Assembly: GCA_045539315.1 (NCBI GenBank)
Contig: JAZQFC010000015.1
Span: 62,001 to 126,000 of the forward strand
Direction of reading: 5' to 3'
Length of the DNA: 64,000 nucleotides
From: RUG11462 sp045539315
GTDB taxonomy: Bacteria > Bacillota > Clostridia > Oscillospirales > Acutalibacteraceae
Shown here: positions 1 to 8,602 of the stretch, piece after piece
Numbering within the stretch: the stretch's first letter is position 1
How the letters are laid out: every line of letters starts with the position of its first letter
Program-made: the position numbers and the translations under genes
The notes under the pieces: generated by a model
The model's database searches: none
Seen by the model: the letters and a program-made list of their open reading frames with translations, nothing else
What the model was told of the DNA's origin: nothing

Positions 1-295
1 CGTTTGAATCAATATCAAAATCAATGCCTTCTGCTTGTAAACGATGACTTAAAAAGTCAATTATATCTTTATAATTAGATTCAGGATCAATATAAATATG
101 AATAATCGCTTTATCACGAGGTTTATTAACCAAATCTTCATCAATTAAATCAATATGTGCAATTTCAAGCGCATCTTTTTCTAGTTCAGAATAATCTTCA
201 ATATAAAAACCATAAGGCACAACCATTGTGCATATATCAGACGCACGCTCAACATCGCTAACAGAAATGTTAACTAAAATCTCTATCCAGTCCAT
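1..295 (-). CDS. prmA: Ribosomal protein L11 methyltransferase, N-terminal part
   Basis: Reading leftward from an ATG at 295, the frame stays open to the window edge and gives about 98 residues beginning MDWIEILVNISVSDVERASD. The MDWIEI start, followed by a stretch pairing acidic residues with a GFYIEDYSELE segment, matches the N-terminal domain of PrmA, which methylates ribosomal protein L11. The SAM-binding catalytic domain lies outside the window. A GGAG ribosome binding site sits about 7 bases upstream. It follows ftsZ, separated by a strong hairpin. The family call rests only on the N-terminal domain, which is the less conserved half. Confidence 0.75.
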   Translation of the reverse strand, partial: MDWIEILVNISVSDVERASDICTMVVPYGFYIEDYSELEKDALEIAHIDLIDEDLVNKPRDKAIIHIYIDPESNYKDIIDFLSHRLQAEGIDFDIDSN

Positions 296-313
296 AAAAA
301 ATCTCCGTATAAT

Positions 314-346
314 AATTAAATCCGACAGAATTTGTCGGATTTAATT
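314..346 (-). terminator. Hairpin between ftsZ and prmA
   Basis: A perfect 14-bp inverted repeat (arms 314-327 and 333-346, core ATCCGACA/TGTCGGAT, 5-base loop) lies 20 bases after the ftsZ stop. The U-tract is weak on either strand, so it may terminate ftsZ transcripts only partly and allow read-through into prmA, whose RBS begins just beyond it. Confidence 0.6.
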
Positions 347-365
347 TAAGTAATATTAAATATTA

Positions 366-1418
366 TTATTTGTTGAAAATAGATGTAACATCATCATAAA
401 AATCATTGTCATCATCTGAATCTACATTAAATGCAGGCATTTCAGTTTTCTTTGATGCAGGAGTGTCTGATGAACCAGTTGCAACTACTGTGATTTTGAT
501 AGTATCTTCAAGTTTGTTATCAAACATAATACCCCAAATGATGTTTGCATCTGGATGAGCAGCCTCTTGAATGATAGTTGATGCTTCTGATACTTCATCA
601 AGACCAATGTCAGGTGAAGCAACAACGCAGACAATAAGACCTTTAGCGCCGTTCATTGATGTTTCAATGAGTGGGCTAGTAATAGCTTCATGAGCAGCAG
701 CTTCAGCTTTATCTCTACCTGATGCTGTACCAACACCCATATGTGCATAACCAGAATCTTTCATCACTGATGTAACATCAGCAAAGTCAAGGTTAACAGT
801 TGCAGGCATTTTGATAAGTTCTGAAATGTTTTGAACGCCAAGACGAAGAACATCATCTGCAATTTGGAATGCGTTCATAAATGTGATTTTTTGCTCTGAA
901 ACTAATTTTAATCTTTCGTTAGGAATAACGATAAGTGAGTCAACATGGCCAGCAAGATCAGCAATACCTTTTTCTGCTTGCTCCATACGACGTTTACCCT
1001 CGAAAGCGAAAGGTTTTGTAACAACACCTACTGTAAGAATGCCCATATCTTTAGCAAGTTGAGCAACTACAGGAGCAGCACCTGTACCGGTACCACCGCC
1101 CATACCAGCAGTTACGAATACCATATCTGTGCCTTTTAAAGCAGAGATAATATCATCTTTAGATTCTTCAGCAGAGCCTTTACCGATTTCTGGTTTAGCA
1201 CCTGCGCCTTGACCGTGAGTTAATTTTTCACCAATTTGGATTTTTAAATCAGCTTTTGATCTAAGAAGCGCTTGTTTATCAGAGTTAACAGCAACGAATT
1301 CAGCGCCGTTTACACCAGCATCTACCATTCTATCAATAGCGTTTCCGCCACCGCCGCCTACACCGACAACTTTAATTTGAACAACTTCATTTACTTCATT
1401 AGCAAGTTCTACGCTCAT
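366..1418 (-). CDS. ftsZ: Cell division protein FtsZ
   Basis: Tubulin-like GTPase that forms the cytokinetic Z ring. The glycine-rich N-terminus (GVGGGGGNA near residue 20), the tubulin signature GGGTGTG at about 107-113 and the T7 synergy loop NLDFADV at about 209-215 are all present. Length is 350 residues. The start has an AGGAGG RBS. The C-terminal tail is odd: after MPAF it continues acidic and ends FYDDVTSIFNK, without the usual I-P-x-F-L-R-R/K type end that binds FtsA, SepF and others. It stands last in the dcw cluster but has its own promoter, and there is no ftsA beside it. Confidence 0.98.
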   Translation of the reverse strand: MSVELANEVNEVVQIKVVGVGGGGGNAIDRMVDAGVNGAEFVAVNSDKQALLRSKADLKIQIGEKLTHGQGAGAKPEIGKGSAEESKDDIISALKGTDMVFVTAGMGGGTGTGAAPVVAQLAKDMGILTVGVVTKPFAFEGKRRMEQAEKGIADLAGHVDSLIVIPNERLKLVSEQKITFMNAFQIADDVLRLGVQNISELIKMPATVNLDFADVTSVMKDSGYAHMGVGTASGRDKAEAAAHEAITSPLIETSMNGAKGLIVCVVASPDIGLDEVSEASTIIQEAAHPDANIIWGIMFDNKLEDTIKITVVATGSSDTPASKKTEMPAFNVDSDDDNDFYDDVTSIFNK

Positions 1419-1472
1419 TATTTTATCCTCCTAAATATGTTAAATCCCATAATAAGTCTACTTTACTGAATA

Positions 1473-1501
1473 ATTGTAACACGAATTGATAAATAATGCA
1501 A
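1473..1501 (-). promoter_or_regulatory. ftsZ promoter
   Basis: On the minus strand TTGCAT (1501-1496), 17-base spacer, TACAAT (1478-1473), about 55 bases upstream of the ftsZ start. It would let ftsZ be transcribed separately from the upstream dcw operon. Confidence 0.7.
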
Positions 1502-1525
1502 CAATTATTTTTTAATTTTAGTAAA

Positions 1526-2467
1526 TTATTTTTTGTTTTTCGCTTTTTCTTCCGGCATAAGTTCCCTTGGAATGAAACTCGCCTCGTTTTTTTCACTTGG
1601 AATACGGCTTAAATTGAGTGTGCCAGTATCCTTTGATGTGCCTTTTATTTCAAGAGTTGCTTTTGCGTGTATTAGTTTTTTATCAAGATTTGAACTTGAA
1701 CCTAAAAGCATAACAATTCTATCTTGATATGTTACTCTGATATCTTGCATATCACTTAAGTTTATCAAAGTAATATCTTTTATTTCATTTTTATCAAATG
1801 CTTCTCTTATTTCTTTTATTTTTTCAAGAATATCTTTGTCTTTTTCTTGATTTTTAAATGATATTTCTGTGCCAACTGTAACCTTTTCAAGTTCTATTCC
1901 GGTTACTACAATAGCATTTTTTGTGTATTTTTGCGAATTTTCAAGCACGAGTCCGTCTTTACTGACTTTAACATAGTTTTTATTATTCAAAAACTGTGCA
2001 TAAGTTTTATATTCATTCACCTTTACTTCAAGTGTAAATGGCAATTTTTTAATAAAATCGACCGATTCAATATAAATATATTTTTCTTTTAACGCCTTTG
2101 TGGCTCTTGACTGACTGGAAAGTAAAAGATTATCGCCTTTTACTACTCCTAATGAATCAATAATATCTTTTGAATTATATCTGCCAGATGAGGTTACCTT
2201 TATCGTTTTAATTGGGAAAAACACAGTAAACGAAAGAACTGTTAATGTTATTGAAAAAATTAAAACAAGACTTGTTATAAGCATTATTTTTCTTCTTTTT
2301 TTAAGTCTTTCTTTTGAAATATGTGTTCTTCTTTTTGGTTGTTGCTTTGGTGTTTCATTAGAAATTATTTCTTTTTGCGCTCTTGCCTGTTTTTTCTTTT
2401 TAGGTACACTTATCAATGATTTTTTTCTTTTGCGCTTTATGTTCTCTTTGTTTTCATTACTTTTCAT
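1526..2467 (-). CDS. divIB: Cell division protein FtsQ/DivIB (POTRA domain)
   Basis: Bitopic membrane protein of the divisome FtsQLB/DivIB-DivIC-FtsL complex. It has a very basic cytoplasmic N-terminus (residues 1-60, many Lys/Arg), one membrane segment at about 63-85 (IMLITSLVLIFSITLTVLSF), then a POTRA domain (FFPIKTIKVTSSGRYNSKDI) and the beta domain. Length is 313 residues. It begins one base after murA ends, with GGAGCAG as RBS overlapping the murA stop, so the two are translationally coupled. Position between murA and ftsZ is the standard one for this gene. Confidence 0.9.
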   Translation of the reverse strand: MKSNENKENIKRKRKKSLISVPKKKKQARAQKEIISNETPKQQPKRRTHISKERLKKRRKIMLITSLVLIFSITLTVLSFTVFFPIKTIKVTSSGRYNSKDIIDSLGVVKGDNLLLSSQSRATKALKEKYIYIESVDFIKKLPFTLEVKVNEYKTYAQFLNNKNYVKVSKDGLVLENSQKYTKNAIVVTGIELEKVTVGTEISFKNQEKDKDILEKIKEIREAFDKNEIKDITLINLSDMQDIRVTYQDRIVMLLGSSSNLDKKLIHAKATLEIKGTSKDTGTLNLSRIPSEKNEASFIPRELMPEEKAKNKK

Positions 2468-2468
2468 T

Positions 2469-3722
2469 TTAACTGCTCCGTTTTATATCTGCCCCTATTA
2501 AACCAAGGTTGTATTCTATATTTTCGTATCCTCTATCAATATGTTTAAGTTCCGTAATTGTAGTTGTGCCTTGTGCAAAAAGTCCTGCGCAAATTAGTGC
2601 CGCGCCGCCTCTTAAATCGGTTGCTTTGACTTCTGCGCCGTATAATTTTTCTACGCCTTCTACAATTGCTAACCTATCATAAACTTTAATTTCTGCGCCT
2701 AATTTATTTAATTCATCTGCAGACTTAAACCTATTTTGAAAGATAGTTTCTTCAAAAACCGATGTTCCCTTTGCAACTGAACACATTGCCATTAGTGGCA
2801 TTACAAAATCAGTTGGAAAACCAGGATACACCAATGTTTTAACATGATGAACTCTGCTTAAATTTTCGGGCGCGCAAAATTTTAGATTATTTTTTTCAAA
2901 CTCTATTTCACAACCTGCTTCTCTGAATGCAAAGACAACAGGCTCTATATGTTCAGGGTTTATATTGTTTAAAAGTATTTTACCATTTGTTACTGCGGCA
3001 AACGACATATAAGTTGCGGCTTCTATTCTATCAGGCAAAATTGTATGAACACAACCGTGTAATTTATCAACGCCATTTATTACAATATCATTTCCGCCTG
3101 CTCCTGAAATATCTGCGCCACATTTATTTAAAAAGTCTTGCAAATCTTTAATTTCAGGCTCTCTTGCGGCATTATGTATAATCGTTTTGCCTTTTGCTTT
3201 AACTGCGGCTAACATTAAATTTTCTGTTGCGCCTACACTTGGGAAAGGAAGATTTATTGATGTTCCAACAAGTCTTTTTGCCTTGCAGTTAATACTACTG
3301 AATTTTTCTTTTATTTCTACTCCTAATTTTTCAAGGCCTATTAAATGAATATCTATCGGTCTTGGTCCTAACTCGCAACCCCCGGGAAAGCAAAGTCTTG
3401 CTGTTCCCTCTTTTGATATTAACGAGCCTAAAAATATTATTGATGAACGCATTTTGTTCATATAATACTCAGGAATATAATGCTTAATTGTTTTTGATGG
3501 AATGATTTCAACTGTGCTTTCAAATCGAGATGCATCTAGCCCTAAAAAATTTAAAATTTCTATAGTATTATCAACATCTGATAATGCAGGACAGTTTTTT
3601 AAAACTATCTTTTCATCGCACAATATACTTGCGCAAAGAATTGGCAAAACTGCGTTTTTTGCTCCGTGAATATTAACTTCGCCTTTTAATGTTTTCTTGC
3701 CATTAATTATGAGTTTACTCAA
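2469..3722 (-). CDS. murA: UDP-N-acetylglucosamine 1-carboxyvinyltransferase MurA
   Basis: Transfers enolpyruvate from PEP to UDP-GlcNAc, the first committed step of peptidoglycan synthesis. The N-terminal half contains VNIHGAKNAVLPI, and the catalytic loop PGGCELGPRPID with the fosfomycin-target Cys is intact. Two TTG codons in tandem (3725 and 3722) are the only plausible starts; I take the second because GAGGG lies 7 bases upstream of it and MSKLIINGKK matches the usual family start. Length 417 residues. It sits inside the dcw operon between murG and divIB, as in many clostridia. Confidence 0.95.
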   Translation of the reverse strand: MSKLIINGKKTLKGEVNIHGAKNAVLPILCASILCDEKIVLKNCPALSDVDNTIEILNFLGLDASRFESTVEIIPSKTIKHYIPEYYMNKMRSSIIFLGSLISKEGTARLCFPGGCELGPRPIDIHLIGLEKLGVEIKEKFSSINCKAKRLVGTSINLPFPSVGATENLMLAAVKAKGKTIIHNAAREPEIKDLQDFLNKCGADISGAGGNDIVINGVDKLHGCVHTILPDRIEAATYMSFAAVTNGKILLNNINPEHIEPVVFAFREAGCEIEFEKNNLKFCAPENLSRVHHVKTLVYPGFPTDFVMPLMAMCSVAKGTSVFEETIFQNRFKSADELNKLGAEIKVYDRLAIVEGVEKLYGAEVKATDLRGGAALICAGLFAQGTTTITELKHIDRGYENIEYNLGLIGADIKRSS

Positions 3723-3733
3723 CAAAACACCCT

Positions 3734-3772
3734 CTATTCATAAAACTTTAACGCATTTTATTTTATGAATAG
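3734..3772 (-). other. Inverted repeat between murG and murA
   Basis: Perfect 12-bp arms CTATTCATAAAA (3734-3745) and TTTTATGAATAG (3761-3772) with a 15-base loop fill most of the 66-base murG-murA gap, just upstream of the murA RBS. No U-tract follows, so an RNA-stability or translation-control hairpin is likelier than a terminator. Confidence 0.5.
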
Positions 3773-3788
3773 CAACCAAAAAGTGTTA

Positions 3789-4916
3789 TTATTTGTTGTT
3801 ATAAAGATTTAAAATTACTTCACAAATTCTATCATTAGCATCGAAAACGGCAGTTTTCTTTGCATTTTCACCCATTTGTTTTAACTTTTCAGGTGAATCT
3901 ATAACAGATTTTATTGCGTTTATAAGGCTTTCGCCTGATAAATCTTTTTCTTCAATTAAAATTGCCGCATCGTTATCAGAAAGTGTTTTAGCATTATAAA
4001 ACTGATGATTTTCTGCAACATTTGGCGATGGAATTAATATAGATGGCATTCCTTTTACTTGAAGTTCACTTATTGTTGAAGCGCCTGCACGATTTATTAC
4101 TAAATCTGCTGCCGCCATACACAAGTCCATATCATATATGTATTCAGAGATTCTTAAGTTATTGTATTTTTCATATTCAACGCCTTTTTGACGAATTAAA
4201 TCAGGCATCCAGTCAACGCCAAATTTACCAATTGCGTGAAAATGATAATATTTTTTAGATTTTGCATGCCAACCAATAACATCGGCAATTGCCTCGTTTA
4301 CTGCACGAGCGCCAAGTGAGCCACCTAATGATAAAATCATTGGTTTATTTTTATCAAGACCTAATTTTTGTCTTGCTTCTTGTCTTGTTGTATCAATAAT
4401 AGACTGTCTTACAGGGTTGCCTGTTACAATATAATTTCTGTTTTCAGGTAATCTTTTTATAGCGTCAGGCATTGCAACCATAACTTCATCTACATATTTA
4501 CACAAAGTTTTAGTTGTGATACCAGGAAATGCATTTTGCTCATGAGTACAGGTTTTTATACCCATTTTTGCGGCTTTTCGAAGTACAGGGCCACAAGTAT
4601 AGCCACCTGTTCCAACAACTACATCAGGTTTTAAGTTTTCAAGAATTTTTCCTGCTTGAACTGTTGATTTGAATACTCTATAAACTGCAACTGCATTTCT
4701 TTTAATATTTTGAAGAGAAATTTTTCTTTGAAAACCGGCAACATCAATAGGATAAAATTTGTATCCTGCTTTTGGTACTAAAGTTGCTTCCATACCTGTT
4801 CTGTTACCAATAAAACTGATTTTAACATCAGGATATTTAGTTTTTAATGTACCTGCTACTGCTAATGCAGGGTTAATGTGACCACCTGTGCCACCTGCAA
4901 CAAAAACTATATTCAT
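3789..4916 (-). CDS. murG: UDP-GlcNAc:undecaprenyl-PP-MurNAc-pentapeptide GlcNAc transferase MurG
   Basis: Converts lipid I to lipid II at the inner face of the membrane. It is a GT-B fold glycosyltransferase: GGTGGHINPALAVA at the N-terminus is the lipid-I site loop, GGSLGARAVN and INRAGASTISEL are the conserved C-domain motifs. Length 375 residues is normal. RBS AAGGAG precedes the ATG. It lies 11 bases after ftsW in the same operon. Confidence 0.97.
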   Translation of the reverse strand: MNIVFVAGGTGGHINPALAVAGTLKTKYPDVKISFIGNRTGMEATLVPKAGYKFYPIDVAGFQRKISLQNIKRNAVAVYRVFKSTVQAGKILENLKPDVVVGTGGYTCGPVLRKAAKMGIKTCTHEQNAFPGITTKTLCKYVDEVMVAMPDAIKRLPENRNYIVTGNPVRQSIIDTTRQEARQKLGLDKNKPMILSLGGSLGARAVNEAIADVIGWHAKSKKYYHFHAIGKFGVDWMPDLIRQKGVEYEKYNNLRISEYIYDMDLCMAAADLVINRAGASTISELQVKGMPSILIPSPNVAENHQFYNAKTLSDNDAAILIEEKDLSGESLINAIKSVIDSPEKLKQMGENAKKTAVFDANDRICEVILNLYNNK

Positions 4917-4927
4917 ATTATTTCTCC

Positions 4928-6085
4928 TTATGCTTTTTCTAAACTTGAACTTCTTGAAACTGATAGCACAACACCCATTTGCGCTAGTAACATTACAAGG
5001 GATGTACCACCATAACTAAAGAACGGTAAACTAATACCTGTATTTGGCAATGTATTTGTTACAACTAAAATATTTAATACTGCTTGAAGACCTACTTGGA
5101 AAACAAGTCCTATACACAAAAGCACACCAAATCTATCAGGCGCATTAAGTGCAATTGTAAAGCCTCGCCAAACGAGTAATGCAAATGCTATTACAATTAA
5201 TGCGGCTCCCATAAAGCCTAATTCTTCGCATACTACTGAAAAAATAAAGTCGTTTTGTGGTTCAGGTAACCATAGATATTTTTGATTTGACTGACCTATT
5301 CCCCTGCCCATCAAACCACCTGAACCGATGGCTAAAAGTGACTGAATAGTTTGAAAACCTTTGCCTGTTGCGTCTGCCCAAGGGTCTAACCAATAAGCAA
5401 ATCTATCGCTCGCATAACTGATAAGACCTGTTACTACTGCTAATGCAACACCGCCTATGCCAATGCCTATCATTGTAAAGAATATTTTCATACTCATTCC
5501 GCCGATAATCATTATAACAAAGCCGATTAAAAACACGAGAATTGTTGCAGACAAGTGGTTCTCAATTAATATGAGTACACAAAAAAGACCAATAATTCCA
5601 AGTAATTTAATTTGAAATTTTGTATCTTTCATTAACTTATAATTTTTTGAAATCAAACAAGCAAGTAGCACTACAAGTGCAAATTTTGCGATTTCTGATG
5701 GTTGGAACTGAATAAATCCAAGACTTAACCATCTTTTAAAGCCCGGTTTTACTTCAGGCACTACAAGTACCAAAATAAGTAGCGCAATAGATAAACCAGT
5801 AATAAGCCAGACCATTTTTTGTAATATATGATAATTGATTTTTGAAACAACAAGCATTATTAAATATCCAAAAACAGCAAAAATCAACTGTCTTGAAATG
5901 AAATGATAACTGTTGCCTTCATAATGAGAAGCATATGGCGCAGACGCAGAAAAAAGCATAATAAGGCCTGTTACTAACAAGCCTGAAACCAAGAATAAAA
6001 ATGTTAAGTCCATTTTTCCATCTTGTTTGATTAAACTCCACAATGACTGTTTTTTAACTGCTTTCTTTTGCGTTTGTGTTTTCAA
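4928..6085 (-). CDS. ftsW: SEDS-family peptidoglycan polymerase FtsW
   Basis: Multi-pass SEDS glycosyltransferase that polymerises lipid II at the septum with its class B PBP partner. About ten hydrophobic segments; the family signatures PEPQNDFIFSVVCEELGF and the C-terminal LPFFSYGGTSLV are present. Start is TTG at 6085 with AAGGAG upstream; no better ATG exists. Length 385 residues. A RodA role cannot be excluded by sequence alone, but placement between mraY and murG argues for FtsW. Confidence 0.92.
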   Translation of the reverse strand: MKTQTQKKAVKKQSLWSLIKQDGKMDLTFLFLVSGLLVTGLIMLFSASAPYASHYEGNSYHFISRQLIFAVFGYLIMLVVSKINYHILQKMVWLITGLSIALLILVLVVPEVKPGFKRWLSLGFIQFQPSEIAKFALVVLLACLISKNYKLMKDTKFQIKLLGIIGLFCVLILIENHLSATILVFLIGFVIMIIGGMSMKIFFTMIGIGIGGVALAVVTGLISYASDRFAYWLDPWADATGKGFQTIQSLLAIGSGGLMGRGIGQSNQKYLWLPEPQNDFIFSVVCEELGFMGAALIVIAFALLVWRGFTIALNAPDRFGVLLCIGLVFQVGLQAVLNILVVTNTLPNTGISLPFFSYGGTSLVMLLAQMGVVLSVSRSSSLEKA

Positions 6086-6107
6086 ACAAAGCCTCTCCTT
6101 TCAAATA

Positions 6108-7127
6108 TTAAGCAAATCTAATAAGTAAAAATGATAATATGCATCCTACTAATGCAACTAATGAAAATACAACAACAATTTTGTTTTCTTTCCATCCGCA
6201 AAGTTCATAGTGATGATGAATTGGGCTCATTTTAAATATTCTTTTACCACCTGTTGCTTTGAAATATGCAACTTGAATTACTACTGAAAGAGCCTCAAAT
6301 AAGTACATAATACCTGCAAGAATTAAGATAATAGGACAATTAATTTCAAATGAAAAAGCAACTACAATGCCACCTAAAAACATTGAACCGGTATCGCCCA
6401 TAAATACTTTTGCAGGGTGTAAATTCCAAACTAAAAATCCAATAAGCGCACCGCAAAGTGCTGCAGGAATTATTGATGAATTAATATTGTTTATCATAGC
6501 GCCTGCTAACATAAAGAAAAGTGATACAACCACTGTAACGCTTGATGCCAAACCATCTACGCCATCAGTTAAGTTAACTGCGTTTGTAAAGCCATAAATA
6601 AACATTAAAGCAATTGGCCAGAATACAAGGCCAAAACCCGATACTATACTAACTTCGCCTAAAAACGGAATGTAAGTTGTTGTCATTCCGCTTAAATATA
6701 AAGTAAAAAGATAAGCAGCGGCTGTTAATAACTGCAACACGGTTTTTTGACTTGCTTTTAGACCTAAATTTTGCTTTTTAACTGCTTTTATATAGTCGTC
6801 CATAAAGCCAATTGCCGACATTAAAAGCGCTAGACAAAAACCTGATACTATTCTTATAAGTCTTCCTTGACCTATATACAAAACAAAATTTTCGCCTGTA
6901 TTGTGTGTGAAATATGCAACTATAAAGCCGATAATAGATGCAATTAATGTACCTGTGATAAACATTAATCCACCCATTATAGGTGTGCCTTGCTTTTCTT
7001 TATGCCAAGCAGGGCCGATTTCAAGAATTGTTTGACCAAAATGTAGTTTTTTCAAAAAAGGAATAAAAACAAATCCTATTAAAAATGTTATTATAAAACC
7101 TAAAATTGCTGAAATTGAAGATGCCAT
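6108..7127 (-). CDS. mraY: Phospho-MurNAc-pentapeptide translocase MraY
   Basis: Integral membrane enzyme that transfers phospho-MurNAc-pentapeptide onto undecaprenyl phosphate to make lipid I. Hallmarks are KKQNLGLKASQK, NLTDGVDGLA, FMGDTGSMFLGG and the C-terminal SPIHHHYELCGW triple-His loop. Ten or so membrane segments in 339 residues. It follows murE directly: in most clostridia murF lies between them, and here it does not. Confidence 0.97.
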   Translation of the reverse strand: MASSISAILGFIITFLIGFVFIPFLKKLHFGQTILEIGPAWHKEKQGTPIMGGLMFITGTLIASIIGFIVAYFTHNTGENFVLYIGQGRLIRIVSGFCLALLMSAIGFMDDYIKAVKKQNLGLKASQKTVLQLLTAAAYLFTLYLSGMTTTYIPFLGEVSIVSGFGLVFWPIALMFIYGFTNAVNLTDGVDGLASSVTVVVSLFFMLAGAMINNINSSIIPAALCGALIGFLVWNLHPAKVFMGDTGSMFLGGIVVAFSFEINCPIILILAGIMYLFEALSVVIQVAYFKATGGKRIFKMSPIHHHYELCGWKENKIVVVFSLVALVGCILSFLLIRFA

Positions 7128-7141
7128 AACTTTCTACTCCT

Positions 7142-8566
7142 TTACATTTTTGAAAGTACTTCTTTGATTACTTCGCGCTCATCAAAATGAATTGTGCCTG
7201 TATTTAAAACCTGATAGGTTTCATGACCTTTGCCTGCAAGAAGAATAATATCATCTTTTTTGGCATTTAAAATAGCATATTCTATTGCTTGTGCTCTGTT
7301 TTCAATTACTTTATAAGGTGTTTTTTTATTCATACCAACTAAAATCTCATCAATAATTGTAGTTGGATTTTCGCTTCTTGGGTTATCAGAAGTTACAATA
7401 ACAAAATCAGAAAGTCTTGACGCAATTTCACCCATTATAGGGCGTTTTGTTTTATCTCTGTCGCCACCGCAACCAAAAACAGTAACAAGTCTGCCTGTTT
7501 TGATTTTATTAAACATACTGCAAACATTTTCTATTTCGTCCGGTGTGTGAGCATAGTCAATAATAATGTTAAAATCTTTATCGCAAGGTACTAATTCTAC
7601 CCTACCCTTTACACCTGAAACTTGTGAAAGACTTGAAATTACTTCCGCAAAATCAATACCAAGATTTATAGCGGCAATTCCTGCAGCCATACTATTATAT
7701 ACAGAGAAAATACCAGGTGTTGAGATTTTAACTCTGCCGATATTATTATTTGTTACAAATTCATATCCAACGCTTGTTGGTAAAAATTTAATTCCTTTCG
7801 CTGTGTAATCTGCTTCATCTTTTTCTGCTGAAAAAGTTACAACGGGGCACTCACTTGCAGATATAACTCTATGAGCATATTCGTCATCTACATTTACAAT
7901 AGCGAGTTTTGACATTTTGAAAAGTTTTAATTTTGCTTGTAAATAATTTTCAATTGTAATGTGATAATCTAAATGGTCTTGTGTGAGATTTGTGAATATA
8001 GCGCATTCAAATTCAAGACCGAAAACTCTTTTTTGGTCTAACGCGTGTGATGAAACTTCCATTACAACATATTCGCAACCTGCTTTGTGCATAAGTGATA
8101 ATAATGACTGTAATTCATATGCGTCAGGAGTTGTGTTTTTAGCAGGTAAAACCTCTTTATCTATAATATTTTGAATTGTACCGATAAGACCTACTTTTTT
8201 GCCTTGTGCTTCAAGCACGTTTTTTAATATATAAGTTACAGATGTTTTACCGGATGTGCCTGTAACACCTATGAGTTTTAAATGTTTTGAAGGGTTATTA
8301 AAATACCCTGCGCAAAGAATAGCATAAACTTCTTTGGAATCTTCAACAATTATTTGATTTTCAAGACCTAAATCTCTTTCGCAAACAATAGCGCCTGCGC
8401 CGGCATCATATGCAGACTGTGCAAAATTATGTCCGTCCATTGCACTGCCTACAATGCAAACAAAAACAGAGTCTTTTGTAACTTTGCGTGAATCGCAAAA
8501 TACGCCTGAAACTTCAAAGTCTTTAATATTTAATTTTTCGCCACGATATAATTCTGAAAATTTCAT
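7142..8566 (-). CDS. murE: UDP-MurNAc-tripeptide synthetase MurE (meso-DAP type)
   Basis: Adds the third amino acid to UDP-MurNAc-L-Ala-D-Glu in the cytoplasm. The ATP P-loop GVTGTSGKTSVTYIL lies near residue 100, and the C-terminal domain has TVFGCGGDRDKTKRP and SDNPRSENP. DNPR is the motif that recognises meso-diaminopimelate, so the peptidoglycan is predicted to be DAP-type. Length 474 residues. The gene lies between PBP and mraY in the operon. Confidence 0.96.
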   Translation of the reverse strand: MKFSELYRGEKLNIKDFEVSGVFCDSRKVTKDSVFVCIVGSAMDGHNFAQSAYDAGAGAIVCERDLGLENQIIVEDSKEVYAILCAGYFNNPSKHLKLIGVTGTSGKTSVTYILKNVLEAQGKKVGLIGTIQNIIDKEVLPAKNTTPDAYELQSLLSLMHKAGCEYVVMEVSSHALDQKRVFGLEFECAIFTNLTQDHLDYHITIENYLQAKLKLFKMSKLAIVNVDDEYAHRVISASECPVVTFSAEKDEADYTAKGIKFLPTSVGYEFVTNNNIGRVKISTPGIFSVYNSMAAGIAAINLGIDFAEVISSLSQVSGVKGRVELVPCDKDFNIIIDYAHTPDEIENVCSMFNKIKTGRLVTVFGCGGDRDKTKRPIMGEIASRLSDFVIVTSDNPRSENPTTIIDEILVGMNKKTPYKVIENRAQAIEYAILNAKKDDIILLAGKGHETYQVLNTGTIHFDEREVIKEVLSKM

Positions 8567-8602
8567 TTTGTTTACCTTTCAAATAATTATTTTAAGTCCA
8601 TT

